Shown here piece after piece: positions 40,815-51,043 of a stretch of 64,000 nucleotides of DNA. A program made the position numbers and the translations under genes. The notes under the pieces were generated by a model, which worked only from the letters and a program-made list of their open reading frames with translations, did no database searches and had not been told where the DNA came from. This stretch comes from Ruminococcus sp. OA3 (GTDB taxonomy: Bacteria; Bacillota; Clostridia; Lachnospirales; Lachnospiraceae), in the NCBI RefSeq assembly GCF_022440845.1, contig NZ_JAKNTO010000001.1, forward strand, positions 1 to 64,000. The letters run 5' to 3'. Position 1 is the first letter of the stretch. Every line of letters begins with the position of its first letter.

Positions 40815-41727
40815 GCGAATCCCCTCCTATCAGCTGATGAAAATATTCTTCCAGTGTCAAATGCCTGGCGGAAATCCCCCTGATCCCCACCTGCTGTTTC
40901 AGGAGTGCGTCTGCCAGCATATTATTGTCCAGCTGCTCCTCATAGATACGTACCACAGAGTCAGAAAAAATACGGTAATTATGCAGTTTCAGGACTTCCT
41001 CCAGCACATATCCCGCCTTCCGCACATCGGTCACTTCCAGCTCCGTGTAGCTGCCGCTCATGGCATATACTTCTTCCATGGTAACCTCTTTGATCAGCTT
41101 CCCTTTATTCAGAATACCTACTGTGTCCGCAATCTGCTCGATCTCTGAGAGGATATGGCTGGAGATCAGAATTGTCGTACCGTCTTCTCTGTTCAGCCGC
41201 TTCAGCAGTGAGCGCATCTGAAGCGCCCCTTCAGGGTCAAGCCCGTTGATCGGTTCGTCAAGAATCAGCACTTCCGGATGTGTCAGAATCGCCCTCGCGA
41301 TACCCAGCCGCTGTTTCATCCCCATGGAAAACCTGCGAACAGGCTTTCTGCCTGTTCCTGTGAGTCCCACCAGTTCCAGTGCTTTCTGGCAGTCCTCCAT
41401 TTTATAATATCCCATATACTCACAATGAATCTGCAGCGTCTGTTCTGCAGAGAGGTTGCCGTAAAATGCAGGCGTCTCGATCATCGCCGCTACACGTCGC
41501 AGAATATCAGCCGAATGCTGCTCCAGGTTTCTGCCAAACATGGCCACGCTCCCCTCCGTCGGCTTCACCAGATTCATCATCATCTTCATGGTCGTGCTTT
41601 TTCCGGACCCATTCGGTCCCAGGAACCCATAGATACTCCCCCGCTTCACATGCATATTGAGATGTGATACCGCTGTATTTTCCCGGTAGGTTTTTGTCAG
41701 TTGATTTGTCGTCAATATATAGTCCAT
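40798..41727 (-). CDS. ABC transporter ATPase (BcrA/LanF type)
   Basis: 309 residues: Walker A 'GPNGSGKSTTMK', signature 'FSMGMKQRLGIA', Walker B 'VLILDEPINGLDPEG', switch 'ISSHILSEI', and a C-terminal regulatory extension of about 80 residues. This matches the subfamily found with bacteriocin self-protection and peptide-antibiotic resistance exporters. The kinase gene is 76 bp upstream. Confidence 0.92.
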   Translation of the reverse strand: MDYILTTNQLTKTYRENTAVSHLNMHVKRGSIYGFLGPNGSGKSTTMKMMMNLVKPTEGSVAMFGRNLEQHSADILRRVAAMIETPAFYGNLSAEQTLQIHCEYMGYYKMEDCQKALELVGLTGTGRKPVRRFSMGMKQRLGIARAILTHPEVLILDEPINGLDPEGALQMRSLLKRLNREDGTTILISSHILSEIEQIADTVGILNKGKLIKEVTMEEVYAMSGSYTELEVTDVRKAGYVLEEVLKLHNYRIFSDSVVRIYEEQLDNNMLADALLKQQVGIRGISARHLTLEEYFHQLIGGDSHDALN

Positions 41728-41803
41728 ACTGCTCTCCTTTCTCTGTTATCACAAGCATAACAGAGAAATTTCTCCTGTTCCTCTCGTAATTCTAACTTTT
41801 TTG

Positions 41804-42727
41804 TCAAGCTGGAAAAATCTGCGGAAATGACAGTGTAAAATATGTGTGTTCCCATGGTATGCTGTCCAGCACGATCTCTCCCCCCATACGTTCCGTCAAA
41901 GCCTTTGAGATCGCAAGCCCAAGTCCGCTGCCCTGGAAGTTTCGGCTTCTGGAGTCCTCCAGCGTATACATCCGCTCGAAAACGGCATCCTTGTCCCTGT
42001 CTGAAATTCCCCTGCCATGATCCGTCACCCGGATACATACATTGCCGTCCGACGTCCACATGCTCATTCCAAAATACCCGCCGTCCGCCCCATACCTCAC
42101 AGCATTTGCCGTCAGGTTTTCCAGGACTCTGGTAAGCGCATCCGCGTCCCCCATTATATAAACAGGCATCTCGGGTATGACGAGTTCCACCCGAAACTGC
42201 ATGTTCGTCATCATCTGATAAAACTGAAGAACCGTATTACGGCAGACCGCAGATACATTGACAGGTTCTGTCCCAAGCTTTCTATCGCCTGATTCCAGCT
42301 TCGCCAGATCAAAGAACTGATTGACCAGTGCCAGTACTTCCTGTACCTTGATATCAACCTTCTCGATCATCTCCTCCTGCGGTCCGCGTTCCTTCAGCAT
42401 TTCCACATAGCCGAGCACCACGGTAAGTGGTGTTTTCAAATCATGCGATACGTTGGACAACATCATCCGGATTGCTGATTCCCTGCGCCCGAATTCTTTC
42501 TCTGTCTCTTCCCTGGCTTCCAGAAAGCTGTTCAGTTCCGTACATACTTCCCGCAGATCCCACTTTGCGTCCGGAATCAGTATGCGCTCCCGGCTCCCTT
42601 CGGTTCTGATATCATGCAGCTTCCTGACAAGGTACTTAAGCTGCCGCTTCTGCTTCCTGCGCACTGCCCACTGGCGGCACAGGATGAGCAGAAGAATAAG
42701 ATTTGTTCCAAGCAGAACATAAATCAT
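41804..42727 (-). CDS. Sensor histidine kinase of the ABC-associated two-component system
   Basis: 307 residues. One short N-terminal membrane helix (about 2-17) and almost no extracellular loop, so it probably senses through the transporter, as in intramembrane-sensing BceS-type kinases. Phosphoacceptor 'SHDLKTPLTVVLGYVEML', N-box 'VLENLTANAVRYG', G-boxes 'DHGRGISDRD' and 'GSGLGLAISKAL'. It begins 4 bp after the response regulator stop. Confidence 0.92.
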   Translation of the reverse strand: MIYVLLGTNLILLLILCRQWAVRRKQKRQLKYLVRKLHDIRTEGSRERILIPDAKWDLREVCTELNSFLEAREETEKEFGRRESAIRMMLSNVSHDLKTPLTVVLGYVEMLKERGPQEEMIEKVDIKVQEVLALVNQFFDLAKLESGDRKLGTEPVNVSAVCRNTVLQFYQMMTNMQFRVELVIPEMPVYIMGDADALTRVLENLTANAVRYGADGGYFGMSMWTSDGNVCIRVTDHGRGISDRDKDAVFERMYTLEDSRSRNFQGSGLGLAISKALTERMGGEIVLDSIPWEHTYFTLSFPQIFPA

Positions 42728-42731
42728 TTAT

Positions 42732-43421
42732 TTACTCCTCCATCCGGTATCCGATTCCCCACACCGTGCGGATGTACTGCTGTCCCGGCAGCGCCTCGCC
42801 CAGCTTGCTGCGGAGACGGTTCATGTGTACATTGATCACATGTTCCTCCCCATAATACGGTTCGTTCCACACTGCCGAATAAATCTGTTCCTTTGTATAA
42901 ATTCTCTGCGGATGCCTTGCCAGAAGACATAAGATCTCAAACTCTTTGCCTGTCAGTGCGATTCGTTTTCCATTTCCATAAACTTCATAACTCTGCTGAT
43001 CCAGCGTCAGTCCTTTATAGCTGATTTGTGTCTTCGTATCTTCCTGCGGCTTGCTGTAACGTGTCGTCCTCCTCAGATTTGCCTTGATCCTGGCGGTAAG
43101 TTCTATCAGCGAGAATGGTTTCGTAATATAGTCATCTGCACCAAATCCAAGTCCCATGGCTTTATCACTTTCACCGTCTTTGGCGCTTATGATAAGGATT
43201 GGAACGACACTGCTCTTTCGAATCTCCTTCATCACCTGCATCCCGTTCAGAAACGGGATCATAATATCGAGCAGGATCAGATCAAAGGCTTCCTCCGCAA
43301 AACAGCGCAGCCCACTGTCACCGTCAAATGCCTGTACAACTACAAATCCTTCATTCTTCAAATATTCCGACACCATATCACTGATCTCTTTATTGTCTTC
43401 TATCAATAATATCCGCTGCAT
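42732..43421 (-). CDS. OmpR/PhoB-family response regulator
   Basis: 229 residues. The receiver has Asp at 'LILLDIMIP', Thr/Ser in 'ILIISAKDG' and Lys in 'ITKPFS'; the C-terminal winged helix ends 'YIRTVWGIGYRMEE'. First gene of the regulator-kinase-ATPase-permease unit and probably the activator of the transporter genes. Confidence 0.94.
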   Translation of the reverse strand: MQRILLIEDNKEISDMVSEYLKNEGFVVVQAFDGDSGLRCFAEEAFDLILLDIMIPFLNGMQVMKEIRKSSVVPILIISAKDGESDKAMGLGFGADDYITKPFSLIELTARIKANLRRTTRYSKPQEDTKTQISYKGLTLDQQSYEVYGNGKRIALTGKEFEILCLLARHPQRIYTKEQIYSAVWNEPYYGEEHVINVHMNRLRSKLGEALPGQQYIRTVWGIGYRMEE

Positions 43422-43611
43422 AACCTGCCGCTCCTTTTAACCTGTCAAATTAAAGTATCCTTCATTTCCAACATCATAAATATAACACAGTTCGATGATA
43501 AAATATAGAAATACAGAAAAGGACGCGCAGGCGACCCCATTCTTTCCGTCACAGCGTGATACCGCAGAATGTTTTAACATACGGGAAATCCGACAGAAAT
43601 CTCCTGTTAAA

Positions 43612-43647
43612 TAAAAACCTCCCAAAGGATTTCTCCCCTGAGAGGTC
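43612..43647 (-). terminator. Terminator of rplM-rpsI
   Basis: Leftward: ACCTCTCA ... TGGGAGGT with loop of about 14 nt, followed by TTTTTATTT. The stretch 43422-43686 holds this terminator and no gene. Confidence 0.75.
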
Positions 43648-43686
43648 TGTAATTCTTTCTGTAATTGTACGTCCAAAAACGTATGA

Positions 43687-44079
43687 TTAACGTTTGGAGA
43701 ACTGCGGAGCACGACGTGCCGCCTTGAGGCCGTATTTCTTTCTTTCTTTCATTCTCGGGTCACGTGTCAGATATCCTGCTTTTTTCAGAATCGGTCTGAA
43801 ATCAGAATCTGCCTGAAGCAGTGCTCTCGCAATGCCGTGTCTGATCGCACCAGCCTGTCCTGTATATCCGCCGCCGTGTACGTTTACAAGTACGTCGAAT
43901 TTATCTGCAGATTCTGTTGCTGTCAGAGGCTGGCGAACGATAACTTTCAGTGTTTCCAGTCCCAGATACTCATCAATGTCTCTTTTATTGATCGTAATTT
44001 TTCCCGTTCCCGGTACTAAATATACTCTTGCGATCGATTTTTTTCTTCTGCCTGTTCCATAATATTTTGCACTAGCCAA
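43687..44079 (-). CDS. rpsI: 30S ribosomal protein S9
   Basis: 130 residues, full length, ending in the conserved Lys/Arg tail '...RAPQFSKR', which reaches the ribosomal P site. '[13 protein letters not shown]' and '[19 protein letters not shown]' are hallmark motifs. The start codon is TTG (rc of 44077-44079) after AGGAGGTAAGAGACA, unusual for a ribosomal protein. It is 16 bp downstream of rplM. Confidence 0.97.
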   Translation of the reverse strand: MASAKYYGTGRRKKSIARVYLVPGTGKITINKRDIDEYLGLETLKVIVRQPLTATESADKFDVLVNVHGGGYTGQAGAIRHGIARALLQADSDFRPILKKAGYLTRDPRMKERKKYGLKAARRAPQFSKR

Positions 44080-44095
44080 TGTCTCTTACCTCCTC

Positions 44096-44524
44096 TTAAA
44101 ATGTTAACGCTTCTGGTTTCTGAGCATCATGCGGATGCTCTGCGCCAGCATATACGTGAAGTTTTGTAAGCATCTGTCTTCCAAGCGGTCCTTTCGGAAG
44201 CATGCCTTTGACAGCCAGCTCAATTACCTTCTCAGGTTTCTTTGCTAACATTTCTCTAAGCGTCGTCTCTTTCATTCCGCCTACGTATTCTGAATGATGG
44301 TAATAAATTTTCTGGTCTAATTTTTTTCCTGTCACATGGATCTTCTCTGCGTTGATCACAACTACGTAATCACCGGTATCGATGTGCGGTGTGAAAACCG
44401 GTTTATTCTTACCTCTTAAAACTTTTGCTACCTCAGATGCAAGACGTCCCAATGTACATCCCTCAGCATCCACTACATACCATTTTCTTTCAATCTTAGC
44501 TGGGTTAGCCATATAAGTGTTCAT
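44096..44524 (-). CDS. rplM: 50S ribosomal protein L13
   Basis: 142 residues, normal length. '[20 protein letters not shown]' and '[20 protein letters not shown]' are the conserved signatures. The ATG at 44524 has AGGAGG 7 nt before it. First gene of the rplM-rpsI operon with its own promoter and a 110-nt leader. Confidence 0.97.
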   Translation of the reverse strand: MNTYMANPAKIERKWYVVDAEGCTLGRLASEVAKVLRGKNKPVFTPHIDTGDYVVVINAEKIHVTGKKLDQKIYYHHSEYVGGMKETTLREMLAKKPEKVIELAVKGMLPKGPLGRQMLTKLHVYAGAEHPHDAQKPEALTF

Positions 44525-44633
44525 GGATTTACCTCCTGTTAATCAATTTACATGTAATTCTTTCTGTGCATATCTATAATGTAAAATATCTTTACCGGGG
44601 CATTGGATCAGATATCTACGTACGCTGTCACAT
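44525..44633 (-). promoter_or_regulatory. Long 5' leader of rplM, possible L13 autoregulatory leader
   Basis: Transcription from 44640-44668 gives about 110 nt before the start codon, with self-complementary stretches near the 5' end (GATATC and AGATATTTTACATTATAGATAT). L13 operons of Bacillota carry a structured autoregulatory leader. I cannot confirm the published consensus by eye. Confidence 0.45.
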
Positions 44634-44639
44634 TGAATA

Positions 44640-44668
44640 ATTATATTATACTGTACCACGCGTGTCAA
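44640..44668 (-). promoter_or_regulatory. Promoter of rplM-rpsI
   Basis: Leftward: TTGACA (rc of 44663-44668), 17-nt spacer, TATAAT (rc of 44640-44645). A second TATAAT overlaps 5 bp upstream. Full consensus, separating the ribosomal genes from the truA operon. Confidence 0.85.
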
Positions 44669-44703
44669 CAGATTTTTTCTGTTTTTTTGCCTTTTTTTAT
44701 CAG

Positions 44704-45459
44704 TCAAAGTCTCTGCTGTTCCTCAGTAAAACGGATCTCAACCAGAGTCAGTCCACACGCCGGCGCCGTGGGCCCGGCGGCGTTCCTGTTGCGTGCCGCC
44801 AGTATCTCATCCATCCGGCGGGGCGGGTAAGCCTCATTGCCGATCTCAATCAGGGTCCCTGCGATGATCCGTACCATATTGTACAGGAAACCTCTGCCTG
44901 TGACACGGATTGTCACGATATCGTCCGCTTTTGTAATGTTGATCCCTGTCACCGTCCTCACCGTCGTCTTCACCTGCGCGCCGGCCCCGCAGAAGCTGGC
45001 AAAATCATGCTCGCCGATGAGGTACGCGGCACCTTCCCGCATCTTTTCGAGATCAAGGTTATAGTGATAAAAGTAAGAATAAAACCTCTCTGTCGGAAGA
45101 GGAAACCGCCGGTTTAAAATCCGGTATTCATAAGTCTTCTCACTTTCGCAGTATCTCGGATGAAAATCTGCCGCAACTTCTTCTGAGCATTGTATACGGA
45201 TATCTTCCGGCAAACGCTGATTTAACGCATAGGAAATCTTCTCACCCGGCATTCGGGCATTCGTATCAAATACGGCCACATTTCCCAGCGCATGTACACC
45301 AGCATCCGTACGGCTGGCACCGATCGTCTCGATCTCTTCCTGCAGGAGCTGTGACAGATGCCGGTTCAGTTCCGCCTGCACTGTATTGCCGTTCGCCTGA
45401 ACCTGCCATCCACAGTAACCCGTGCCATCATAGGCAACTGTCAGTCTCACCCGTTTCAT
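44704..45459 (-). CDS. truA: tRNA pseudouridine synthase A
   Basis: 251 residues from the ATG at 45459. Its ATGA overlaps the ecfT stop, so the two are coupled; 12 further open codons upstream lie in ecfT. The catalytic Asp is in 'GASRTDAGVHALG', and 'TVAYDGTGYCGWQVQ' opens the fold. It isomerises U38-U40 in tRNA anticodon arms. Last gene of the ecf operon. Confidence 0.95.
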   Translation of the reverse strand: MKRVRLTVAYDGTGYCGWQVQANGNTVQAELNRHLSQLLQEEIETIGASRTDAGVHALGNVAVFDTNARMPGEKISYALNQRLPEDIRIQCSEEVAADFHPRYCESEKTYEYRILNRRFPLPTERFYSYFYHYNLDLEKMREGAAYLIGEHDFASFCGAGAQVKTTVRTVTGINITKADDIVTIRVTGRGFLYNMVRIIAGTLIEIGNEAYPPRRMDEILAARNRNAAGPTAPACGLTLVEIRFTEEQQRL

Positions 45460-46268
45460 ATCAGATACCTCGCGTATATCCTCAGCATAATGCATACCGC
45501 CAGGTAAAAGAGCAGGATCAGATATGCAAAGACATCCCTCCTCCGATAGACCAGCGGCTTCATCTGCGTCCTCCCTTCGCCTCCGTGGTAACAGCGCGCT
45601 TCCATCGCAAGCGCCAGATCATTCGCCCGCCGAAACGCAGAGATAAACAGCGGCACCAGCAGCGGCACCATGCTTTTAATCTTTTTCAACAGACCACCAT
45701 TTTCAAAATCGGCGCCTCTGGCGATCTGTGCCTTCATAATCTTATCCGTCTCTTCCAGCAGAATAGGAATAAAACGCAGTGCGATCGACATCATCATAGC
45801 GATATCATGCACGGGTACCCTGAGCTTTTCCAAAGGTTTCAGGAGACGTTCCAGGCCATCCGTCAGCTGATTCGGGGTTGTGGTGAGCGTCATAACAGAA
45901 GACCCGATAATCAGGTAAATCAGCCGGATTCCCATTCTTGCTGCCAGTATCACACCTTCTTTGGTGATCGTGATGATCCAGACTTGAAAAATGGGTTCTC
46001 CGGGTGTAAAGATCATATTAAAAAACAGCGTGATCATCAAAAGGACCACGATAGCCCTGAGGCCTTTTACCATAAAGCGAAATGGAACTTTCGAAATTTT
46101 AATAACGGCAGCCAGAAAGACCGTTGCCGCCAGATAGCCCGTCCACGTATCAGACACAAACAGGCTGGCAATGAAGATAATCGTAGCAATAAATTTTACA
46201 CGCGGGTCCAGTCTGTGCAGAACCGAATCTGCCGGATAGTACTGGCCAATGGTGATATCTCTTATCAT
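45456..46268 (-). CDS. ecfT: ECF transporter transmembrane protein EcfT
   Basis: 270 residues with about five membrane helices. Two coupling helices carry Ala-Arg-Gly-type motifs, the first seen as 'IARGADFENGG' and the second in 'ALAMEARCYHGG'. It links the two ATPases to interchangeable S-components for vitamins and metals. The start ATG overlaps the ecfA2 stop by 4 bp and its stop overlaps truA, so translation is coupled throughout. No S-component gene lies nearby. Confidence 0.94.
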   Translation of the reverse strand: MIRDITIGQYYPADSVLHRLDPRVKFIATIIFIASLFVSDTWTGYLAATVFLAAVIKISKVPFRFMVKGLRAIVVLLMITLFFNMIFTPGEPIFQVWIITITKEGVILAARMGIRLIYLIIGSSVMTLTTTPNQLTDGLERLLKPLEKLRVPVHDIAMMMSIALRFIPILLEETDKIMKAQIARGADFENGGLLKKIKSMVPLLVPLFISAFRRANDLALAMEARCYHGGEGRTQMKPLVYRRRDVFAYLILLFYLAVCIMLRIYARYLI

Positions 46269-47125
46269 GATGATGTATCCTTTCCAAGTGCCCTGAGTAT
46301 AGACTCTCGGGCCTCTTCTATGGTAATCGCGGTTGTATCCACGGAAAAACCTCTTTTTTCAAGCGCATGCATGATATAGGTTATCTGCGGGGCCGCAAGT
46401 CCCATCGCTTCCAGCTCTCTATAATGCGAAAAAACTTCTTTGCAGCTTCCGTCAAATGCCTTTTCCCCCCTGTTCATCACGATGATACGCTCCACATAGC
46501 GCGCAATATCTTCCATACTGTGCGAGACCAGAATGATCGTGATCCCTCTGGTTTTATGCAGATATGCAATCTGATCCAAAATCTCATCACGCCCCCTGGG
46601 GTCCAGGCCGGCAGTCGGTTCATCCAGTACCAGTACCTTGGGATTCATTGCCAGAACTCCGGCAATCGCAACACGGCGTTTCTGTCCGCCGGAGAGTTCG
46701 AACGGCGATTTATCATAGAATGCTTCCGAAAGTCCAACATGGGAAAGCGCTTCTTTTGCGCGTCTCTCACACTCTTCTTTTGCAAGTCCCTGATTGGACG
46801 GTCCAAAACAAACATCTGCAAGCACCTCAGACTCAAACAGCTGATGTTCCGGATACTGAAATACAAGCCCTACCTGAAACCGAAGTTCGCGCAGCGGATA
46901 GTCCTCTGTCCAGATATCTTTTCCCTCAAACAAAACCCTGCCTGCCGTCGGCCTTACCAACCCGTTCAGATGCTGTATCAGGGTCGATTTCCCACTTCCG
47001 GTATGGCCGATCATACCGACAAACTGTCCCTGTGGAATTTCCAGGTTAATATCCTTAAGCGCATGCATCTCATATGCCGTCCCCGGACTGTAAGTATACA
47101 TGACATTTTCTAATTTAATTGACAT
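46265..47125 (-). CDS. ecfA2: ECF transporter ATPase EcfA2
   Basis: 286 residues: Walker A '[16 protein letters not shown]', signature '[17 protein letters not shown]', Walker B '[15 protein letters not shown]', switch '[10 protein letters not shown]'. The signature and C-terminal helices fit EcfA2. It overlaps ecfA1 by 16 bp, and the two should form a heterodimer under EcfT. Confidence 0.94.
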   Translation of the reverse strand: MSIKLENVMYTYSPGTAYEMHALKDINLEIPQGQFVGMIGHTGSGKSTLIQHLNGLVRPTAGRVLFEGKDIWTEDYPLRELRFQVGLVFQYPEHQLFESEVLADVCFGPSNQGLAKEECERRAKEALSHVGLSEAFYDKSPFELSGGQKRRVAIAGVLAMNPKVLVLDEPTAGLDPRGRDEILDQIAYLHKTRGITIILVSHSMEDIARYVERIIVMNRGEKAFDGSCKEVFSHYRELEAMGLAAPQITYIMHALEKRGFSVDTTAITIEEARESILRALGKDTSS

Positions 47126-47961
47126 ATCGCATCCACCAATTCTTCAATCGTTAAAATCCCATCCGGCAGGTCCATTCCTGACTTTTTCAGTTCATAAGCC
47201 AGAAGTGTTACCTGTGGAACATCCAGCCGGTACGTTTTCAGCTGCTCCACCTGCGAAAAGATCTCACGCGGCGTCCCTTCCATCACAACATGCCCGTCAT
47301 CCATCACGAACACACGATCCGCAAAAATAACTTCCTCCATGTAGTGTGTAATGAGAATGACCGTAACATTCTCTTTCCTGTTCAGTTCCCGTACCGTTTT
47401 CAGCACTTCGTTTCTGCCATTTGGGTCCAACATGGCTGTGGGCTCATCCAGCACAATACACTCCGGGTGCATCGCAACCACACCGGCGATCGCGACACGT
47501 TGTTTCTGACCCCCGGACAGTTTATTTGGCGAGTGCTTTCTATAGGCAGTCATTCCGACTGCATCCAGGCTCTCATCAACGCGTTTCCAGATATCCTCCG
47601 TGTGTACGCCCAGATTTTCCGGTCCAAACCCTACATCTTCTTCTACAACCGTGCCAATGATCTGGTTATCCGGATTTTGGAAAACCATACCCGCCTTCTG
47701 GCGAATTTTCCACAGTTCCCCCTCTTTCGAAGTGTCCATGGAGTCCACCCAGAGAGTCCCTTCCGTAGGCACCAGAAGCGCATTGATGTGCTTGGCAAGT
47801 GTGGACTTTCCCGAACCGTTATGTCCCAGTACAGCAATAAACTGACCAGCCTTGACATCAATATTGATATCATCCAGCGCCCGGCTGCTCTCCCGGGTAC
47901 CGCCCTCTTCGTCATATTTCAAATACTCAAACACCAGTTTGGATGCTTTTATGATTCCCAT
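47110..47961 (-). CDS. ecfA1: ECF transporter ATPase EcfA1
   Basis: 283 residues: Walker A '[17 protein letters not shown]', signature '[17 protein letters not shown]', Walker B '[15 protein letters not shown]', switch 'LITHYMEEV'. The ATG at 47961 has AAGGAGG 8 nt upstream. First gene of ecfA1-ecfA2-ecfT-truA. Confidence 0.94.
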   Translation of the reverse strand: MGIIKASKLVFEYLKYDEEGGTRESSRALDDINIDVKAGQFIAVLGHNGSGKSTLAKHINALLVPTEGTLWVDSMDTSKEGELWKIRQKAGMVFQNPDNQIIGTVVEEDVGFGPENLGVHTEDIWKRVDESLDAVGMTAYRKHSPNKLSGGQKQRVAIAGVVAMHPECIVLDEPTAMLDPNGRNEVLKTVRELNRKENVTVILITHYMEEVIFADRVFVMDDGHVVMEGTPREIFSQVEQLKTYRLDVPQVTLLAYELKKSGMDLPDGILTIEELVDAICQLN

Positions 47962-47994
47962 AAGACCGCCTCCTTGTCACCTTAAACCCAAAGA

Positions 47995-48019
47995 AGTTCG
48001 AGGGAAATTCCCTCGAACT
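47995..48019. terminator. Hairpin between engB and ecfA1
   Basis: AGTTCGAGGGA (47995-48005) and TCCCTCGAACT (48009-48019) pair exactly around AAT. Leftward it is followed by TCTTTGGG, only weakly T-rich, so termination may be partial. Confidence 0.55.
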
Positions 48020-48065
48020 CAAATCGCCGGCAGAATCCCCATAGCCGGAATCCTGCTGTACGTCT

Positions 48066-48665
48066 CTATTCCTCGCGTTCCATCGTCATAAACAGTTCGA
48101 TCAGTTCCCATATCTCGTCCCGTCCCTGCTTCGTCTGTGCTGAAAATGGAACGACCGGGGTCCCTTCGACTACCTGAAGTCCCTGTTTTATCATTTTTAT
48201 ATGTCTGGATACCTGACTCTTTTTCAGTTTATCCAGCTTTGTTGCAATGATGATCGGCTGAAATCCATTGTGCAGGATCCAGTCATACATAGCCTTGTCA
48301 TTCGCAGAAGGCTCATGGCGGATATCGATCAGCAGAAAAACTGCTTTCAAAACTTTTGACTGATGCAGGTAACGCTCGATCATCTTTCCCCACTGTTCCT
48401 TGACTGCCACAGACACTTTGGCATATCCATACCCGGGCAGGTCCACAAGATACAGCGCGTCATTTACATTATAAAAGTTTATCGTCTGCGTTTTTCCCGG
48501 CTGTGCACTTGTCCTCGCCAGCGCTTTGCGGTTCATCAGACCGTTGATCAGGGATGATTTACCCACATTCGACTTCCCCGCAAATGCAATCTCCGGCATT
48601 GTATTTTCAGGCAGCACGCTGGTAATTCCACAGACAATATCAAGCGATACATTTTTTATAACCAT
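48066..48665 (-). CDS. engB: YsxC/EngB ribosome-assembly GTPase
   Basis: 199 residues. GTPase motifs: G1 'GKSNVGKSSLI', G2 'GKTQTINFYN', G3 'DLPGYGYAKV', G4 'TKLDK', G5 'PFSAQTKQG'. It acts in late assembly of the 50S subunit. It starts 9 bp after lon, the usual order in Bacillota. Confidence 0.95.
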   Translation of the reverse strand: MVIKNVSLDIVCGITSVLPENTMPEIAFAGKSNVGKSSLINGLMNRKALARTSAQPGKTQTINFYNVNDALYLVDLPGYGYAKVSVAVKEQWGKMIERYLHQSKVLKAVFLLIDIRHEPSANDKAMYDWILHNGFQPIIIATKLDKLKKSQVSRHIKMIKQGLQVVEGTPVVPFSAQTKQGRDEIWELIELFMTMEREE

Positions 48666-48674
48666 ACTGTTCTC

Positions 48675-50990
48675 CTACGCCAGAGCATGCTCCAGCACTT
48701 CCTTCATATGGGAAACGAACACGATCTCCAGGCCTTCTTTGATCTCTTCCTGAATTTCTTCCACATCCGGTTTGTTTTTCGCGGGGACAAGCACCTTGCG
48801 TATGCCTGCGATCTTTGCGGCAAGAAGTTTTTCTTTCAGGCCGCCGATCGGAAGTACCCTTCCGCGCAGTGTGATCTCCCCTGTCATAGCCACATCCGCC
48901 CGAACCGGCTTCCCTGTAATTGCAGACAGCATTGCCGTTGTCATCGTGATACCAGCGGAAGGCCCGTCCTTCGGAACTGCGCCCTCCGGAATATGGATAT
49001 GTATATCATTTTCCTTGAAAAACTCATCAGGAATCCCATATTCTGCAGCAACTGATCGAATATAGCTGATGCCCGCCTGCGCGGATTCTTTCATCACATC
49101 CCCCAGCTGCCCCGTCAGCAGGAAGTCACCCTTTCCAGGCATGATATTGACCTCAATCTGCAGCGTATCGCCGCCGACACTTGTCCAGGCAAGACCGCGC
49201 ACGATCCCCACTTCATCTGAATCATTCTTTTTCTGGAAGCTGTATTTTTCACGTCCCAGAAACTCTTCCAGATTGTCTGCTGTCACCGTAATCTTCTCCT
49301 GATTTTCCTCGAGGATTTTACGCGCAGTCTTTCTGCAGATTTCTCCGATCTTACGTTCCAGGCTCCTGACGCCAGCCTCCTTTGTATATCCGCTGATGAT
49401 CGCACCCAGCGCCCCATCACTGATCTTCAGCTGACCGTCTTTCAATCCGTGCGCTTTCATCTGTTTTGGTATCAGATGTTCCACCGCGATATGAAACTTT
49501 TCATTTTCCGTATAACTGCTGACCTCGATGATCTCCATACGGTCCAGCAGCGGACGCGGTATCGTCTGTATATCATTTGCGGTCGCGATAAACAGCACTT
49601 CTGATAAATCAAGTGGAAGTTCAATGTAATGGTCTGTAAATTTATTATTCTGTTCGGAATCCAGCACCTCCAGCAGCGCCGAAGCAGTATCTCCCTTGTA
49701 ATCACTGCTGACCTTATCGATCTCATCGAGAAGCATCAGCGGGTTTTTAACGCCTGCCTGCTGCAGTCCCACAGCAATCCTTCCCGGCATAGCCCCCACG
49801 TATGTCCTTCTGTGGCCGCGTATTTCAGCTTCATCTCTCACACCGCCCAGGCAGATTCGGACATATTTTTTGTTCAGTGCCCTGGCAACAGAACGTGCAA
49901 TAGAAGTTTTACCGGTTCCCGGTGGTCCGATCAGACATAATATAGGACTTTCGCCTTTTTTTGTCAGAGTACGTACCGCAAGGAACTCCAGTATACGCTC
50001 CTTGACTTTTTCAAGCCCGTAGTGGTCATGCTCAAGGACCTCTTTGGCTTTTTCAATATTCTGATTGTCTCTGGAAACTTTATCCCACGGCATTTTTAAA
50101 AGTGTCTCTATATAGCCGCGCATCACGGAGCTCTCAGAAGAATTATTTCCGACACTGCGAAAACGCTTGATCTCCTCCAGAATTTTTTCCTTAATTTCTT
50201 TGGTGGCCTTCAATTTTTCAGCCGCCTCTGTAAAACGGTCCGCATCCGAAACAGTGTTATCCTCACCGAGCTCTTCACGGATCAGCTTCAGCTGCTCCCT
50301 CAAAATATACTCTCTTTGATTTTTGTCAATCCGTTCCTTGATCTTCCCCTGCAGTTCACCGCGTATCTGCATGATCTCAATTTCATTGGCCATCAGAATC
50401 CCCAGAAGCTCATAACGCTCTGCAAGCGTGACTGCTTCCAGCAGCTTCTGTCTCTGTTCATACGGCAGAGGAAGATTGATGGCGATCTGATCGACCATTT
50501 TCTCCAGATCTTCCATTTCCAGAATCTGCGTGGCAAGCTCACCGCTGATCTTCTGATTCTCCTGACAGAACGTCAGGAAAAGCTCTTTCAGATTGCGGAG
50601 CATTGCTTCTTTCGCATTATTGGAAACTGGTATACTTTCTGACTTCTCATAACATGCCACTTCTGTTTCCAAAAAGGCATCGTCATTAACAAAGCCCAGC
50701 AGTTCAGCACGTTCCACCCCCTCTACAAGGATACGCAGGACATGTTTCGGCAGTTTCACCACCTGCTTGATCTTAGCGATCGTACCTACTTTATATAAGT
50801 CCAGTACCCCCGGCTCCTCCACCGAAGGATCTTTCTGCGTGATCAGAAAAATATTCTGGTCACGCAGCATTGCCTCTTCCACTGCCCTTACTGATTTATC
50901 CCGGCTGATATCAAAATGCACAATCATATCCGGTAAAATAGTCGTGCCGCGCAATGCGATCGCCGGCAGCACATTTATCAATTCGTTCAT
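48675..50990 (-). CDS. lon: ATP-dependent protease Lon
   Basis: 771 residues from the ATG at 50990, where GGAGGAG lies 5 nt upstream; the TTG at 51002 would place that site in the gene. The N-terminal LON domain (about 1-200) is followed by AAA+ with Walker A '[14 protein letters not shown]' and 'LLDEIDKV', then the protease domain with Ser in '[11 protein letters not shown]' and Lys in '[10 protein letters not shown]'. It degrades misfolded and regulatory proteins. Downstream of clpX and upstream of engB. Confidence 0.96.
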   Translation of the reverse strand: MNELINVLPAIALRGTTILPDMIVHFDISRDKSVRAVEEAMLRDQNIFLITQKDPSVEEPGVLDLYKVGTIAKIKQVVKLPKHVLRILVEGVERAELLGFVNDDAFLETEVACYEKSESIPVSNNAKEAMLRNLKELFLTFCQENQKISGELATQILEMEDLEKMVDQIAINLPLPYEQRQKLLEAVTLAERYELLGILMANEIEIMQIRGELQGKIKERIDKNQREYILREQLKLIREELGEDNTVSDADRFTEAAEKLKATKEIKEKILEEIKRFRSVGNNSSESSVMRGYIETLLKMPWDKVSRDNQNIEKAKEVLEHDHYGLEKVKERILEFLAVRTLTKKGESPILCLIGPPGTGKTSIARSVARALNKKYVRICLGGVRDEAEIRGHRRTYVGAMPGRIAVGLQQAGVKNPLMLLDEIDKVSSDYKGDTASALLEVLDSEQNNKFTDHYIELPLDLSEVLFIATANDIQTIPRPLLDRMEIIEVSSYTENEKFHIAVEHLIPKQMKAHGLKDGQLKISDGALGAIISGYTKEAGVRSLERKIGEICRKTARKILEENQEKITVTADNLEEFLGREKYSFQKKNDSDEVGIVRGLAWTSVGGDTLQIEVNIMPGKGDFLLTGQLGDVMKESAQAGISYIRSVAAEYGIPDEFFKENDIHIHIPEGAVPKDGPSAGITMTTAMLSAITGKPVRADVAMTGEITLRGRVLPIGGLKEKLLAAKIAGIRKVLVPAKNKPDVEEIQEEIKEGLEIVFVSHMKEVLEHALA

Positions 50991-51043
50991 AATCTCCTCC
51001 AATTCAGCTGCGGGAGAAGAACCTTACAAGAATCTTCCCTGCA

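Noticed and set aside
43437-43712. 91-codon leftward ORF between rpsI and the response regulator
   Set aside because: It overlaps rpsI and spans its terminator, has no ribosome site and no recognisable protein features.
44525-44640. Firm assignment of the L13 autoregulatory leader
   Set aside because: The leader length and position fit, but the known secondary structure could not be confirmed by eye, so it is listed only as possible.
47962-48065. Vitamin riboswitch controlling the ecf genes
   Set aside because: Only a simple hairpin lies upstream of ecfA1, with no conserved riboswitch core that I can see.
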